From: CAWVWD01 sp965662365 | GTDB lineage: Bacteria; Bacteroidota; Bacteroidia; Chitinophagales; Saprospiraceae | Length of the DNA: 40,042 nucleotides | Reading direction: 5' to 3' | Assembly (NCBI GenBank): GCA_965662365.1 | Contig: CBFIHR010000038.1 | Coordinates: forward strand, 1-40,042 | Shown here: positions 17,450-26,267 of the stretch, one piece after another | How the letters are laid out: the number at the start of each line of letters is the position of its first letter | Numbering within the stretch: the stretch's first letter is position 1 | The notes under the pieces: generated by a model | Told to the model about the DNA's origin: nothing | The model's input: the letters and a program-made list of their open reading frames with translations, nothing else | Databases searched by the model: none | Translations under genes and position numbers: made by a program

Positions 17450-19585
17450 ATGGAACAAAAACAACTGTTAGAACTTTCCAAACAATTATTTGCGAAAGCA
17501 GAAAGTGGACATACGCCTGATAAGGCAACTGCAGTAGCAGAAGTCGCTGATTTACATAAAGTTATCATTTATCACGAATGGCGATATTATGTTAAAGATG
17601 ACCCGATAATTGCGGATTATGAGTATGACCAACTTTTTAAATATTTGGAACGTATTGAGGCGGCTTACGCCGAATTGATAGCTCCCGAATCGCCAACACA
17701 GCGAGTTTCGTCAGATTTGGCGGACTCGGATTTGCCGACAATTGAGCATTTAACGCCAATGTTGTCGTTGGGAAATTCTTACAATGCGGAAGATTTGGCA
17801 GAGTTTGATGAACGTTTAAAACGGGCAGCTCATTTAGCGGAAGATTTAGCAATCGAATATTGTATCGAGCCAAAATTTGATGGCGGAACAATCGCTTTGG
17901 TATATGAGAATGACGTTTTGGTTCGTGCGGCAACTCGTGGAAATGGCGTAAAAGGCGAGGACATTACACACAATGCTCGGGCAATGCGGTCGATTCCGTT
18001 ACGTGCGGAGTTTTCAAAATTTGGAATTAAAACAGTAGAGTTACGTGGCGAGGTTTTGATTCGTAAAGATAAATTCACGAAAGTGAATGAAAAACGACAA
18101 GCAAAAGGTGAAAGCATTTTGGCAAATCCTCGAAATGCAGCAACTGGAGCGTTGCGTGTAAAAGATTCGCAGGAAGTCGTGGACAGAGCTTTGGAGGCGT
18201 TTATTTATCAAGTCGGTTATGCCGTTGATGCGGACGGCAATAACGTTTTAATGCAATTTGAAACGCACGACGGAACGATAAAACTATTGGAAACACTCGG
18301 TTTTAAAGTGCCAACACACGAAAAAGGGGAAAGAACCGTTACCAAAAATATTGCGGATGCAGCCAAATTTTGTACCGATTGGGAAACGAAACGAGAGCAA
18401 TATAATTATGAAATTGACGGCATGGTCGTGAAGGTGAATAGCTTGGATTTGCAAGAGCGAACTGGCTACACTTCGCATCATCCTCGTTGGGCAATTGCCT
18501 TCAAATTCAAAGCAAAACAAGCGACAACGACTTTATTAAATGTCGAATATCAAGTCGGAAAAGTCGGTGCGGTGACGCCTGTGGCGAAGCTCGAACCGGT
18601 GGCTTTAGCTGGTGTTACAGTGTCTTCGGTGTCGTTGCACAATGAAGATTTTATCACTTCCAAAGATTTGCGTTTGGGCGATACGGTTTTGGTGGAACGT
18701 GCCGGCGATGTGATTCCGTACATTGTCAAAGCGATGGAAGATGTACGTGATGGCAGTGAGCAAAAAATTATATTTCCGACAAATTGTCCTGTTTGTAAAA
18801 CGGCATTGGAAAAGCCTGAAAAAGAAGCGGTTTGGCGTTGTCCGAATTATTCGTGTGAAGCACAAGTCGTACAGCGAATGATTCATCATGTTTCTAAAGA
18901 TGCGATGGATATTGACGGTTTCGGGCCTTCTTATGTGGAGCGGTTTTATGAGTTAGGTTGGTTGAAAAGTATCGCTGATATTTATCGTTTGGATTATGAT
19001 AAAATTGCCGAGTTGGAAGGTTTTGGAAAACGGTCGGTGACAAAGCTCGAAGCAGCTATTAACAAAGCAAAGAAAAATCCGATTAAGCGATTGTTGTATA
19101 GTTTGAGTGTGCATCATTTGGGTCGAAAGGTTTCAGGTTTGTTGGCTGAAGAAATCGAATCCGTTTTGGATTTGAAAGATTGGGACGAAGAACGTTTTGT
19201 GAATATTCGGGACGTTGGGCCAACCGTTGCTAAAAATGTGATTGCCTTTTTTGAAAAAGAAGAAAATGTAGCGTTGCTAAAAACTTTAGAAGAATTGGGT
19301 GTGAACGTCCGACAAACCGAAGCGGATAAACGAGAAGTTCCCGTAACAGAAGGTGCATTCGTTGGAAAAACGATTTTATTCACCGGAAAACTTTTACAAA
19401 TGTCCCGCAACGAAGCAAAAATGAAAGCGAAAGCGATCGGTGCAAAACTTGTCAGCGGTGTTTCTAAAAATCTGGATGTTTTGGTGGTTGGTGAAAAAGC
19501 TGGTTCTAAACTGAAAAAGGCTCAGGAATTAGGAACGGTCGAAATTATGACGGAAGCGGAGTTTTTGGACAAGGTAGATGGATAA
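17450..19585 (+). CDS. ligA: NAD-dependent DNA ligase
   Basis: LigA seals nicks in duplex DNA during replication and repair, using NAD. The 711-residue product has all domains in order: Ia (HEWRYYVKDDPIIADYEYD, 42-60), the nucleotidyl-transfer domain with the adenylated Lys142 (IEPKFDGG), ATRGNGVKGEDIT and LRGEV motifs, the OB fold (VGKVGAVTPVAKLEPV), a four-Cys zinc site (CPVCKTALE and RCPNYSCEAQ), helix-hairpin-helix repeats and a C-terminal BRCT domain (GKTILFTGKLLQMSRNEA). The frame extends upstream to a TTG at 17423, but that codon lies inside an inverted repeat; the ATG at 17450 gives the normal N-terminus. Confidence 0.97.
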   Translation: MEQKQLLELSKQLFAKAESGHTPDKATAVAEVADLHKVIIYHEWRYYVKDDPIIADYEYDQLFKYLERIEAAYAELIAPESPTQRVSSDLADSDLPTIEHLTPMLSLGNSYNAEDLAEFDERLKRAAHLAEDLAIEYCIEPKFDGGTIALVYENDVLVRAATRGNGVKGEDITHNARAMRSIPLRAEFSKFGIKTVELRGEVLIRKDKFTKVNEKRQAKGESILANPRNAATGALRVKDSQEVVDRALEAFIYQVGYAVDADGNNVLMQFETHDGTIKLLETLGFKVPTHEKGERTVTKNIADAAKFCTDWETKREQYNYEIDGMVVKVNSLDLQERTGYTSHHPRWAIAFKFKAKQATTTLLNVEYQVGKVGAVTPVAKLEPVALAGVTVSSVSLHNEDFITSKDLRLGDTVLVERAGDVIPYIVKAMEDVRDGSEQKIIFPTNCPVCKTALEKPEKEAVWRCPNYSCEAQVVQRMIHHVSKDAMDIDGFGPSYVERFYELGWLKSIADIYRLDYDKIAELEGFGKRSVTKLEAAINKAKKNPIKRLLYSLSVHHLGRKVSGLLAEEIESVLDLKDWDEERFVNIRDVGPTVAKNVIAFFEKEENVALLKTLEELGVNVRQTEADKREVPVTEGAFVGKTILFTGKLLQMSRNEAKMKAKAIGAKLVSGVSKNLDVLVVGEKAGSKLKKAQELGTVEIMTEAEFLDKVDG

Positions 19586-19598
19586 GTTTTTAATACAA

Positions 19599-19767
19599 AC
19601 CATGTCGGTTTTAAACTTGCTACTGGAATCATTTTCTCACCACAAAAGTATCAAAAGGAAACAAAAGAAGTCCTTGATTATCAATAATTTACTTTTGTGT
19701 CCTTTTGATACTTTTGTGGTAAAAATTTAAAATGTCCAGTAACAAGAATTTTGAAAGCCGATACGGT
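19599..19767. repeat. Long imperfect inverted repeat (MITE-like or hairpin RNA)
   Basis: The core arms are 29 bp with one mismatch: 19639-19667 (starting ACCACAAAAGTATCAAAAGG) and 19692-19720. Similarity continues outwards with small gaps: CTTGCTACTGGA on the left matches the complement of TCCAGTAACAAG on the right, then ACCATGTCGG matches the complement of CCGATACGGT (ending 19767). The whole element is about 169 bp with a loop at 19668-19691. It starts 13 nt after the ligA stop. It has no ORF. It may be a non-autonomous mobile element or serve as the ligA terminator. Confidence 0.8.
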
Positions 19768-19850
19768 TTATTCTTTTGATAAAAAAAAATTACAAATTCG
19801 GTTTACATAAAAAGCCGTCATATTTACATTGATGACCATTGATATATCGC

Positions 19851-19888
19851 TTAATCAAAGTGCTTTCATTGCCTTTGTCTTTGATTAA
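19851..19888. repeat. Hairpin preceding array 2
   Basis: A perfect 10-bp inverted repeat, TTAATCAAAG (19851-19860) and CTTTGATTAA (19879-19888), with an 18-nt loop. It ends 26 nt before the first clear unit of array 2. Confidence 0.6.
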
Positions 19889-19914
19889 ATTACAATCAAC
19901 TTGATTATAAATGT

Positions 19915-20144
19915 GAGCAAAAGCTCACTTGAAATTAGGAAAGGCTCACTTAATCATAGATAATCCTTATAATTATAGAGAAAATCCTCACTTATTATAA
20001 GAAATCTCTATAATTATGGAGCTTTTCCTTATTAGAAGTGAGCCGCTTCTCCTTTTTGATGAGGAAAAGCTCATTATCGAAGAGCTTATCTTTACTTTAG
20101 ATGAGCCTTTCCTTATTTTAGATGAGCTTTATCTCTATCGAGTG
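19915..20144 (+). repeat. Array 2: eleven degenerate tandem units of 20-21 nt
   Basis: Units start at 19915, 19936, 19957, 19978, 19999, 20019, 20040, 20061, 20082, 20103 and 20124; ten are exactly 21 nt and one is 20. The shared shape is GAGNWWWWSCTYAYTT plus an AT-rich tail often ending GAT. Positions 1-3 and about 9-13 are conserved while positions 4-8 and the tail vary. Several units or junctions can form small stems, for example GAGC/GCTC inside unit 1, CTTAT/ATAAG at 4-5 and AAGCTC/GAGCTT at 8-9. The layout matches array 1 (purine triplet, W stretch, CTC/TCC core, W tail) with different words. No DUF6261 gene is adjacent. A 21-nt period also creates a chance heptad ORF over the second half. 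Confidence 0.85.
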
Positions 20145-20233
20145 TTAATTATAGACTTTTGGCGTTGGGTAATCATAATCTTTTTAAAGATTTTTGCTGT
20201 CTATCATTCGACCTTGGACAAAATCAAATAAAA

Positions 20234-20260
20234 AAGCCACCAAAACAAGTTTGATGGCTT
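20234..20260 (-). terminator. Terminator of the cytochrome c peroxidase gene
   Basis: On the minus strand AAGCCATCAAA pairs with TTTGGTGGCTT (one T-G pair) and is followed by TTTTTTATTTG. It lies 34 nt past the stop of the peroxidase gene. Confidence 0.82.
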
Positions 20261-20293
20261 ACGAAAAGTCATTTGACTTTTTCCTATTTCCCA

Positions 20294-22231
20294 TTAATAT
20301 TTTCCTCCGATAACACGATTATTTAATTTTTCATCCTCAAATTGTGGTAAAGCAACAGGAATTTGAGTTAAATTAGTTGTATCTGTCAAAGTTTCCATAA
20401 AGATAACTAAATCTTTAATTTCTCCTTGTGTCAACCCCAGAGCATCTCCCGAAAGTGTCTGATTCGGAACAGCTAATCCTAAGCCTAAACCTCCGCCCCG
20501 ATTATAAAAATCAACAACCTCTTCTAAAGTCGAATAAACGCCATTATGCATATAAGGTGCCGTCAGTGCCACATTCCGCACAGTCACCGTCTTGAAAGCA
20601 TTACGTAAATGTTCGGCACGTTCTTTCATTCGTCCATTGTCGTAGCGACCTAAGTCTGCATCTAATTTTGGATTAATGGTGTCGGTTGTAGCCGGAACAC
20701 CCAAAACTTCACCTTCAGACTCCTTGAAATGTGGCGGTACTAAACCTGCAAAAGTTGGTGCAAAATGACAAGTTCCGCAAGCCGCTTTTCCCATAAATAA
20801 ATTAAACCCTCGCTTTGCGGCTTCACTATATTCGTCCGTTTCGCCTCGAATATATTTATCAAATTCAGAATTAAAACTCGAGACCGATTTCACGTAAGCA
20901 GACAAAGCTGTTGTAAGTGCATTTTTATTGATTGGTTGTTCAAAAAACTGCCCAAACGACTGCTGAAAAAGTTGCTGATATTCCTTGCTTTGATTCAGTT
21001 TATTAAAAATTTCTTTATAATCTGTATTAAATTCTTTTTCATTAAATACGACATGATCAACCTGCTGGTCAAACATCTCTGCCCGCAAATCATGGAAAAA
21101 CCGCTCCGTATAAACAGAATTGATAATTGTAGGAGCATTTCGATTCACCGTTCCTTTGAAGTCTAATCCGGTACTTTTAGATTTTCCATCTGTAAAAGCC
21201 ATTTTAGGATTATGACAAGAAGCACAAGCACGTTCATTATTCGTAGATAAAATCGGATCAAAGAATAGTAACCTTCCTAATGCTGCCATTGCTTTTGTAT
21301 CGGTTTTATCATCTAATTGCAAGTAATATGCTGCATTTAAGAAGTCTTCATCAAAGATATTTTCAGCAAAGTAGTTTACAGATTTTTTACCAGTTGATAC
21401 TTCTTTTATCGTTTCGATACCAAAATACAAATGTGCGTTTAATATCTCTTTGTATAATGGATTGATATAATTTTTAATAAAAGTCAATCTATCAAAGTTT
21501 TCAAAGTCTTGATTTTTATCTAAATAAATAATCGCATTTGTAAATAAAGCATCAATTATTGCTGACTTATCAGTATTTAAATATTGAATATAAGGTTTGA
21601 AAGCAATGTACATACTTTCGAAACTTGCTTTTGCTTCTGGAATAGCATTCAAAGAACCTGGCGTATCAAACCCCGTAATTCCTAATGTCAAAATACGAAC
21701 TAATTGAAAACGAATAGATTCAAAAACTTGCCTATCTGTAAAATATTGTTGTTGTTGAAATGTTTGGATTTGGTTAAATTGATAAACTAATGTTTCAATT
21801 TTTTTATTGATTTCAGCCTTGCTTTCTACCACTTCATCACTAAAAATCATTTCATCTAAAACCTGTAATCCTTCAGGTTCTAATATTGATAAAGAAGGAG
21901 CAGCACGTTCAAAAGACAGCAACGGTGCACCGTTTAAATAATCTTTAACCGCTTGTGCATCTAAATAACTTAATAAATATTCAAATTTCTTAAAGGCAAT
22001 ACGAGCTTGTAAGTGAGCATTTTGTAGATTCTTTATACTTTCCTCACTTTCGTTTAGTTCATTAGCTGCTTTTTGCAATATTTCAATTGATTTTGCAAAA
22101 TCATCTAAATCCGCCAGATATTGCTGCTTAACCTGCTGAATCGGTTGCTGTTGAATATCATTTGCCGCTAAAAAAATAAGTAAACCAACAATTGATACGA
22201 ATATTATAAAAATGGTAAATGTTCTATTCAT
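20294..22231 (-). CDS. Di-heme cytochrome c peroxidase (CcpA/MauG family) with long N-terminal helical domain
   Basis: A 645-residue exported protein with an N-terminal membrane segment (about residues 5-22). Residues 25-300 are helical, rich in Gln/Glu and resemble the imelysin/TPR-like regions often fused to these enzymes in Bacteroidota. The catalytic part starts at about 315 (LGRLLFFDPILSTNNERACASCH). The heme sites are CASCH (336-340) and CGTCH (485-489), with the usual LGRYDNGRMK and TAPYMHNGVYSTLEEVVDFYNRGGG segments. The family reduces hydrogen peroxide or carries out other heme oxidations in the periplasm. Classical CcpA is about 320-350 residues, so this is a fused form. It has a good terminator and stands alone. 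Confidence 0.9.
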   Translation of the reverse strand: MNRTFTIFIIFVSIVGLLIFLAANDIQQQPIQQVKQQYLADLDDFAKSIEILQKAANELNESEESIKNLQNAHLQARIAFKKFEYLLSYLDAQAVKDYLNGAPLLSFERAAPSLSILEPEGLQVLDEMIFSDEVVESKAEINKKIETLVYQFNQIQTFQQQQYFTDRQVFESIRFQLVRILTLGITGFDTPGSLNAIPEAKASFESMYIAFKPYIQYLNTDKSAIIDALFTNAIIYLDKNQDFENFDRLTFIKNYINPLYKEILNAHLYFGIETIKEVSTGKKSVNYFAENIFDEDFLNAAYYLQLDDKTDTKAMAALGRLLFFDPILSTNNERACASCHNPKMAFTDGKSKSTGLDFKGTVNRNAPTIINSVYTERFFHDLRAEMFDQQVDHVVFNEKEFNTDYKEIFNKLNQSKEYQQLFQQSFGQFFEQPINKNALTTALSAYVKSVSSFNSEFDKYIRGETDEYSEAAKRGFNLFMGKAACGTCHFAPTFAGLVPPHFKESEGEVLGVPATTDTINPKLDADLGRYDNGRMKERAEHLRNAFKTVTVRNVALTAPYMHNGVYSTLEEVVDFYNRGGGLGLGLAVPNQTLSGDALGLTQGEIKDLVIFMETLTDTTNLTQIPVALPQFEDEKLNNRVIGGKY

Positions 22232-22269
22232 GTTTATTAATTGTTAATGTGAAATAATAGGAAATAAAA

Positions 22270-22299
22270 GACCCTTTGAAGTGAGGATTTCAAAGGGTC
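22270..22299 (-). terminator. Terminator of the DUF839 gene
   Basis: A perfect 11-bp stem (GACCCTTTGAA at 22270-22280 and its complement at 22289-22299). On the minus strand it is followed by TTTTATTT. Confidence 0.9.
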
Positions 22300-22342
22300 A
22301 ACAAATAGTAGTTCTCAGATTATTCTAAAAGTATTATGGTAT

Positions 22343-24166
22343 CTATTTCTGAATGATTAATTGTTTCGTAACACCGTCGATGTTACGTACAAAGTAAGTA
22401 CCTGCTGGTAAGTGAGCAACATCAACAAATTTTGTATTACGTGCTACCATTACACGCTGACCTTGAGCGTTGTAGATTGCCACATCAGTAAATTCTTTGA
22501 AGTGTAACTCACGAGTTGTAGGATTCGGGAAGATTGAAAACTCTTCTTTTTCAGTTTCTATACCGAAAGTATTTGTCAATACTGCTTGATCCCAACCTGT
22601 GATAGCAAAAGTCATCGAGTGATTGTAAGGGAAAGGATTTGAAGAAGAAGGATGCTGAGCATTGACCAACAGTGTTTTACCATCTGGTGTCATAATCGCA
22701 CCTGTAACTTCTGCACCTTGAGGCACAACTGCAATACGTACTAAATCATCAACAGTTGGATTTTGTACGTCCATATCTAACATGAATAACTCACAAGTAC
22801 GGCTTGTCGCAACATCTGAAGGTACACGACCATGAGATGAACCGTTCAAATCTTCTTGAATCAACATAAATGCTTTTCCATTAACGTAAGCCATATTCAA
22901 ACCATCAGGGTTTGACAAGTGAATATTAGGATAAACAGAAGAGTGTACAGAGTCAGCAGCGAAGTAAGGACCTCCTTCTAAGAAAATAGAAATTTCATCT
23001 GTATCTAAATCTAACTTCAATACACGACCATAATAATCCCAATACTCAGGATTGTTCGGTGTCAAACCACCTTGAGCAGCAGCTCTTTCTAAGTGATGAG
23101 GTGCATATTGTGCTCCTAAAGCTGCTCCATTATTAAAACGAGAACCTGGATTATCACGACCTGTTTCAGTCATATAAACTGCATTAGTGCGAGAATCGTA
23201 AGTCACCCATTCCAAACGATTGTACATTGTTGCACCTTCCATAGCTGCTTCAACAGGAAAGTTTAGCATTTTCTGAAAATCTGTATTATCAATTTCTACC
23301 CATTTTCCAGGAGCATCATGTTTGTGTACATAAGTTGTACCTGAAGTAAAATCACCTGGTGTGTCTGCAACGAATTTAGTTAAGAAACCTGGTGTTCCGT
23401 CATGACCAAGATAAACCGTTTGATTGTCTGGTAAGATTGTACCACCTTCATAAAAGTTACGACCCCAATTGTACTGTTTACGAATTGCTTTAGCTTGTTT
23501 AGGATCAACCTCAACCATCCAGTTTAAGTTTTGGTATTTTTTAATCGTTTGACCTTCAGCAGCTGCGATTCCTGAACCTGAAATTGTAAAATCCGAAGTA
23601 TCACGCATCCAACTTGCTATTTGAGCATTACTTCCTGTTGCCCACTCTTCAGCAGTCCAAATACGACCGTCAGGACTTGTGATACCTGCACAGTTCATAC
23701 CTGTTTCACCTACGAAGTTAGCAAAATCAACATTGAAGAAATCACCTGTACGACCGTCATCCAAAGTTTGACCTACAATGATTAAAGTGTCTGTGTTAGG
23801 ATCACGTTTTACTTTGAAAACAGTCATTCCACCACCGTCACCAACATTATCATTAGATTGTTGCATTTCGTGATTTACGATAACCCAACCTAAATCGTCA
23901 CCATCATTATCCGGTGTGAAACCAATGAAATCATGCCATTCTTTCGCTGGAACAGCAGTAGCTGCGTTACCATAAGTTGCAGTTGTTTGTACCATATCAA
24001 CTCCACCGATAAATAAAATCTGTGTTTGTAAAGGTGAAGGAGGCATTACAACTGTCGGTGAGTTGTGTGCGGGTGCAATTGACGGATCAAATGCAAAAGG
24101 TGTAGTCTGAGCATTAGCAAAAGCTACTGCTAATACGGCTACAAATAAAGTGTAAACTCTTTTCAT
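22343..24166 (-). CDS. DUF839/PhoX-like secreted protein with T9SS sorting domain
   Basis: A 607-residue protein of the DUF839 family, a beta-propeller related to the calcium- and iron-dependent alkaline phosphatase PhoX. The start at about 24166 (MKRVYTLFVAVLAVAFANAQ) gives a clean signal peptide; an ATG eight codons upstream is the alternative. Family segments are GWVIVNHEMQQSN, an acidic WTAEEWATG region, RLEWVTYDSRTNAVYMTETGRDNPGSR split across two strands, and LIQEDLNGSSHGRVPS. Acidic residues of the first three segments would supply metal ligands. The C-terminus (from FSIFPNPTTRELHF) is a type A T9SS domain ending KQLIIQK. PhoX members hydrolyse phosphoesters, but many DUF839 proteins are uncharacterised, so phosphatase activity is a guess. 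Confidence 0.8.
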   Translation of the reverse strand: MKRVYTLFVAVLAVAFANAQTTPFAFDPSIAPAHNSPTVVMPPSPLQTQILFIGGVDMVQTTATYGNAATAVPAKEWHDFIGFTPDNDGDDLGWVIVNHEMQQSNDNVGDGGGMTVFKVKRDPNTDTLIIVGQTLDDGRTGDFFNVDFANFVGETGMNCAGITSPDGRIWTAEEWATGSNAQIASWMRDTSDFTISGSGIAAAEGQTIKKYQNLNWMVEVDPKQAKAIRKQYNWGRNFYEGGTILPDNQTVYLGHDGTPGFLTKFVADTPGDFTSGTTYVHKHDAPGKWVEIDNTDFQKMLNFPVEAAMEGATMYNRLEWVTYDSRTNAVYMTETGRDNPGSRFNNGAALGAQYAPHHLERAAAQGGLTPNNPEYWDYYGRVLKLDLDTDEISIFLEGGPYFAADSVHSSVYPNIHLSNPDGLNMAYVNGKAFMLIQEDLNGSSHGRVPSDVATSRTCELFMLDMDVQNPTVDDLVRIAVVPQGAEVTGAIMTPDGKTLLVNAQHPSSSNPFPYNHSMTFAITGWDQAVLTNTFGIETEKEEFSIFPNPTTRELHFKEFTDVAIYNAQGQRVMVARNTKFVDVAHLPAGTYFVRNIDGVTKQLIIQK

Positions 24167-24190
24167 TACAATGAAATTTTTTAGTGACAT

Positions 24191-24910
24191 AATGTTTTAA
24201 AAACACCACAAAAAAAGGACATTACTGAAGCAGAAAAGAAGATTTTAAGTTATAGATTAATGAAAGAAATGTTAGAAAATTAGTAATAACATTTTATTTA
24301 ATATTTAAAATAACATAATACTTAAATAGCTATATTTCAAGAAAAAACACGTAAAAATGATTAGCTTTAAAATTAACAATAATATAATTTATTAAATCAC
24401 AATCGATACTCATGAAAATCTAATAATCATTTCATAAAAACTTTACATTTATTATTTTGTAGTGTATTTAAAAGACCTTGAATATTTAGATATTTTATTA
24501 ACATATCCAAAAAGATAGATGCCAATAAAAATGATTTTTATAAGATGAATTTTAATTATCACTCTTATTTTTCTCTACATTTTAATTACCTACGACGAAC
24601 CAAATTAATTAAGCATTAATCACAACAGATCTAAATTAAGGGAGAAAGAAATAAGTAATCTTCTTTAATCTTTTTACGAAGCCTCTGATTGTTTATTTAA
24701 TTTATCTTCCTTAAAAAATCGTTTAATAAATTAATAAACACATTAACTCTTTGAAAGTCAGGCTTTGACGAAAGCGAATTGGACGAGCCAACCGAATTCA
24801 TTAGTTTCACGGTATTAATGATTTTTAGCATCATTTATAATAATGATGCGTTGTAGGTTTAATTAAATTTTATTAAAAGCGATTATCAACTAATTTTTTT
24901 ACAAAAAAAA
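24191..24910. other. Long AT-rich intergenic region
   Basis: About 720 bases without a credible ORF on either strand. It holds one small hairpin (GCATCATT at 24828-24835 with AATGATGC at 24842-24849) and otherwise only AT-rich sequence. It separates a minus-strand gene from a plus-strand gene, so both promoters should lie here. Confidence 0.5.
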
Positions 24911-25030
24911 GTGCCGTTTCTGATTTCTCAATGATTAAGTACGATTTTATTACAATAAGTTTTACTTTTACAATCCAAAATTAGATGGCTGATTTTCAGT
25001 AATAAAAGTAGTCAGAAATCAAAAAGGCAC
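24911..25030. repeat. Imperfect inverted repeat in the leader of the first OmpH gene
   Basis: GTGCCGTTTCTGATTTCT (24911-24928) is matched by AGAAATCAAAAAGGCAC (25014-25030) in inverted orientation with one gap and one mismatch. Inside, TTTTATTAC on the left matches GTAATAAAA on the right. The 120-bp structure ends 21 nt before the start codon at 25052. Confidence 0.65.
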
Positions 25031-25051
25031 ATTCATAAAATTCGAAATACG

Positions 25052-25561
25052 ATGAAAAAAGGAATTCTTTTAGTCTTTGCTTTATTTATGGCAAGTGTAA
25101 CGATGGAAGCTCAACGCTTCTGCTACGTTGATGTAGAAAAAATCTTAGAAAGTGTAGAAGAGTACAAAACGGCACAATCTAAGTTGGACCAGTTTGCGTC
25201 TAAGTGGAATCAAGAAGTTGCTCAAAAATACCAAGAAATCGAGCAATTATATAGCAAATATCAAGCGGATAAGGTATTATTGAGTGATAAAGCTCAAAAA
25301 CAACGGGAGGATGAAATCATTCAAAAAGAGCAAGAAGCTCGTGATTTTCAGAAAGCGAAGTTTGGACCAGAAGGCGAGTTATTCAAAAAACGTCAAGAGT
25401 TAGTCAAGCCAATTCAAGATAAGGTTTATGCGGCAATTGAGGCTTACGCCCAAAAACGTGGCTACGACTTTATCTTCGACCGTTCGTCTGATGCAAGTAT
25501 GCTTTATGCCAATCCAGAATTGGATAAAACGGAAGATTTGATTGATAACCTAAAGAAGTAA
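25052..25561 (+). CDS. OmpH/Skp family periplasmic chaperone (copy 1)
   Basis: Skp/OmpH proteins are trimeric periplasmic chaperones that hold unfolded outer-membrane proteins on the way to the BAM complex. The 169-residue product has a signal peptide (cut after MEA), an N-terminal strand FCYVDVEKILESVEEYKTA, a long coiled coil (about 40-115, rich in Lys/Gln/Glu) forming the tentacle, and the closing strand YDFIFDRSSDASMLYANPE. Length and order fit the family. A second paralogue follows 147 nt downstream. In many Bacteroidota two such genes follow bamA; here no bamA is adjacent. Confidence 0.92.
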   Translation: MKKGILLVFALFMASVTMEAQRFCYVDVEKILESVEEYKTAQSKLDQFASKWNQEVAQKYQEIEQLYSKYQADKVLLSDKAQKQREDEIIQKEQEARDFQKAKFGPEGELFKKRQELVKPIQDKVYAAIEAYAQKRGYDFIFDRSSDASMLYANPELDKTEDLIDNLKK

Positions 25562-25570
25562 TGTTCTGTT

Positions 25571-25629
25571 CTTTGAATGTTTGAGTGTTTGAGGTATTCA
25601 AATATTAATTAACACTCAAACATTCAAAG
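25571..25629. repeat. Perfect 19-bp inverted repeat between the two OmpH genes
   Basis: CTTTGAATGTTTGAGTGTT (25571-25589) is fully complementary to 25611-25629, with a 21-nt loop. The arm shares TTTGAGTGTTT with the repeat upstream of ligA at 17380, pointing to one interspersed family. It begins 10 nt after the stop codon. No T run follows, so a terminator role is uncertain; an mRNA-processing or stability role is possible. Confidence 0.85.
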
Positions 25630-25708
25630 GTTTCAGTCACCGAAAAGTCGAGAGTCCGAAAAAATCAGAATATTAGAACACTAAAAAATCATTAATAATT
25701 AATTTAAC

Positions 25709-26248
25709 ATGAAAAATTTATTAACTGCGGCGATTGTATTATTGGCATTTGTATTGATGTCCGTAAAGTATGGAGAAGTTCAACAAACACCTAAACAGGT
25801 GAGATTCGGCCATGTGAACATGACAGAAATCCTACAAGATATGCCTCAAATCAAACAAGCGAGAGCAAAAATGGAGGCAGAACGCAAGAATGCGTTAAAA
25901 AACTTAGAAGCAAAATCTAAGCAAATCGAGACAAAATATGTTGCTGCTATGCAAAAAGCTCAAGCAGGACAATTGACACAAGTCGAACAAAAACAAGTCG
26001 AGCAAGAGTTGACGCAGATGCAACAAAATTTGGCAAAAGAGGAACAGGCTTTGACTGAAAACTATGTTAAAAAAGAACAAGCATTAATAGCACCTATCCA
26101 AAAAAGAATTGATAAAGCTATCAAGGACGTCGCTAAAGAAAAAGGCTATCGCTTTATTTTTGATTCCTCTAAAAATGGCTTTGTATTATACGGTCGTGAA
26201 TCTGATGATGTTATGAAATACATTAAACCAAAATTGGGTATGAAATAG
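25709..26248 (+). CDS. OmpH/Skp family periplasmic chaperone (copy 2)
   Basis: A 179-residue paralogue of the preceding chaperone. An N-terminal signal or anchor segment (MKNLLTAAIVLLAFVLMS) precedes VRFGHVNMTEILQDMPQIKQA. Then comes a long Gln/Lys/Glu coiled coil (about 55-130, with QVEQKQVEQELTQMQQN), closed by YRFIFDSSKNGFVLYGRESDDV. It is clearly homologous to copy 1 in layout but well diverged. The two may form homo- or heterotrimers. A strong terminator follows, so the pair likely ends a transcription unit. Confidence 0.92.
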   Translation: MKNLLTAAIVLLAFVLMSVKYGEVQQTPKQVRFGHVNMTEILQDMPQIKQARAKMEAERKNALKNLEAKSKQIETKYVAAMQKAQAGQLTQVEQKQVEQELTQMQQNLAKEEQALTENYVKKEQALIAPIQKRIDKAIKDVAKEKGYRFIFDSSKNGFVLYGRESDDVMKYIKPKLGMK

Positions 26249-26267
26249 ATTTCGGGTAATCACCATC

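Noticed and set aside
20016..20231. A 71-codon ORF with 7-residue repeats over array 2
   Set aside because: The 21-nt period of the array forces a heptad repeat in any open frame. The ORF covers only the second half, the array contains a 20-nt unit that breaks the frame, and the tail is low-complexity.
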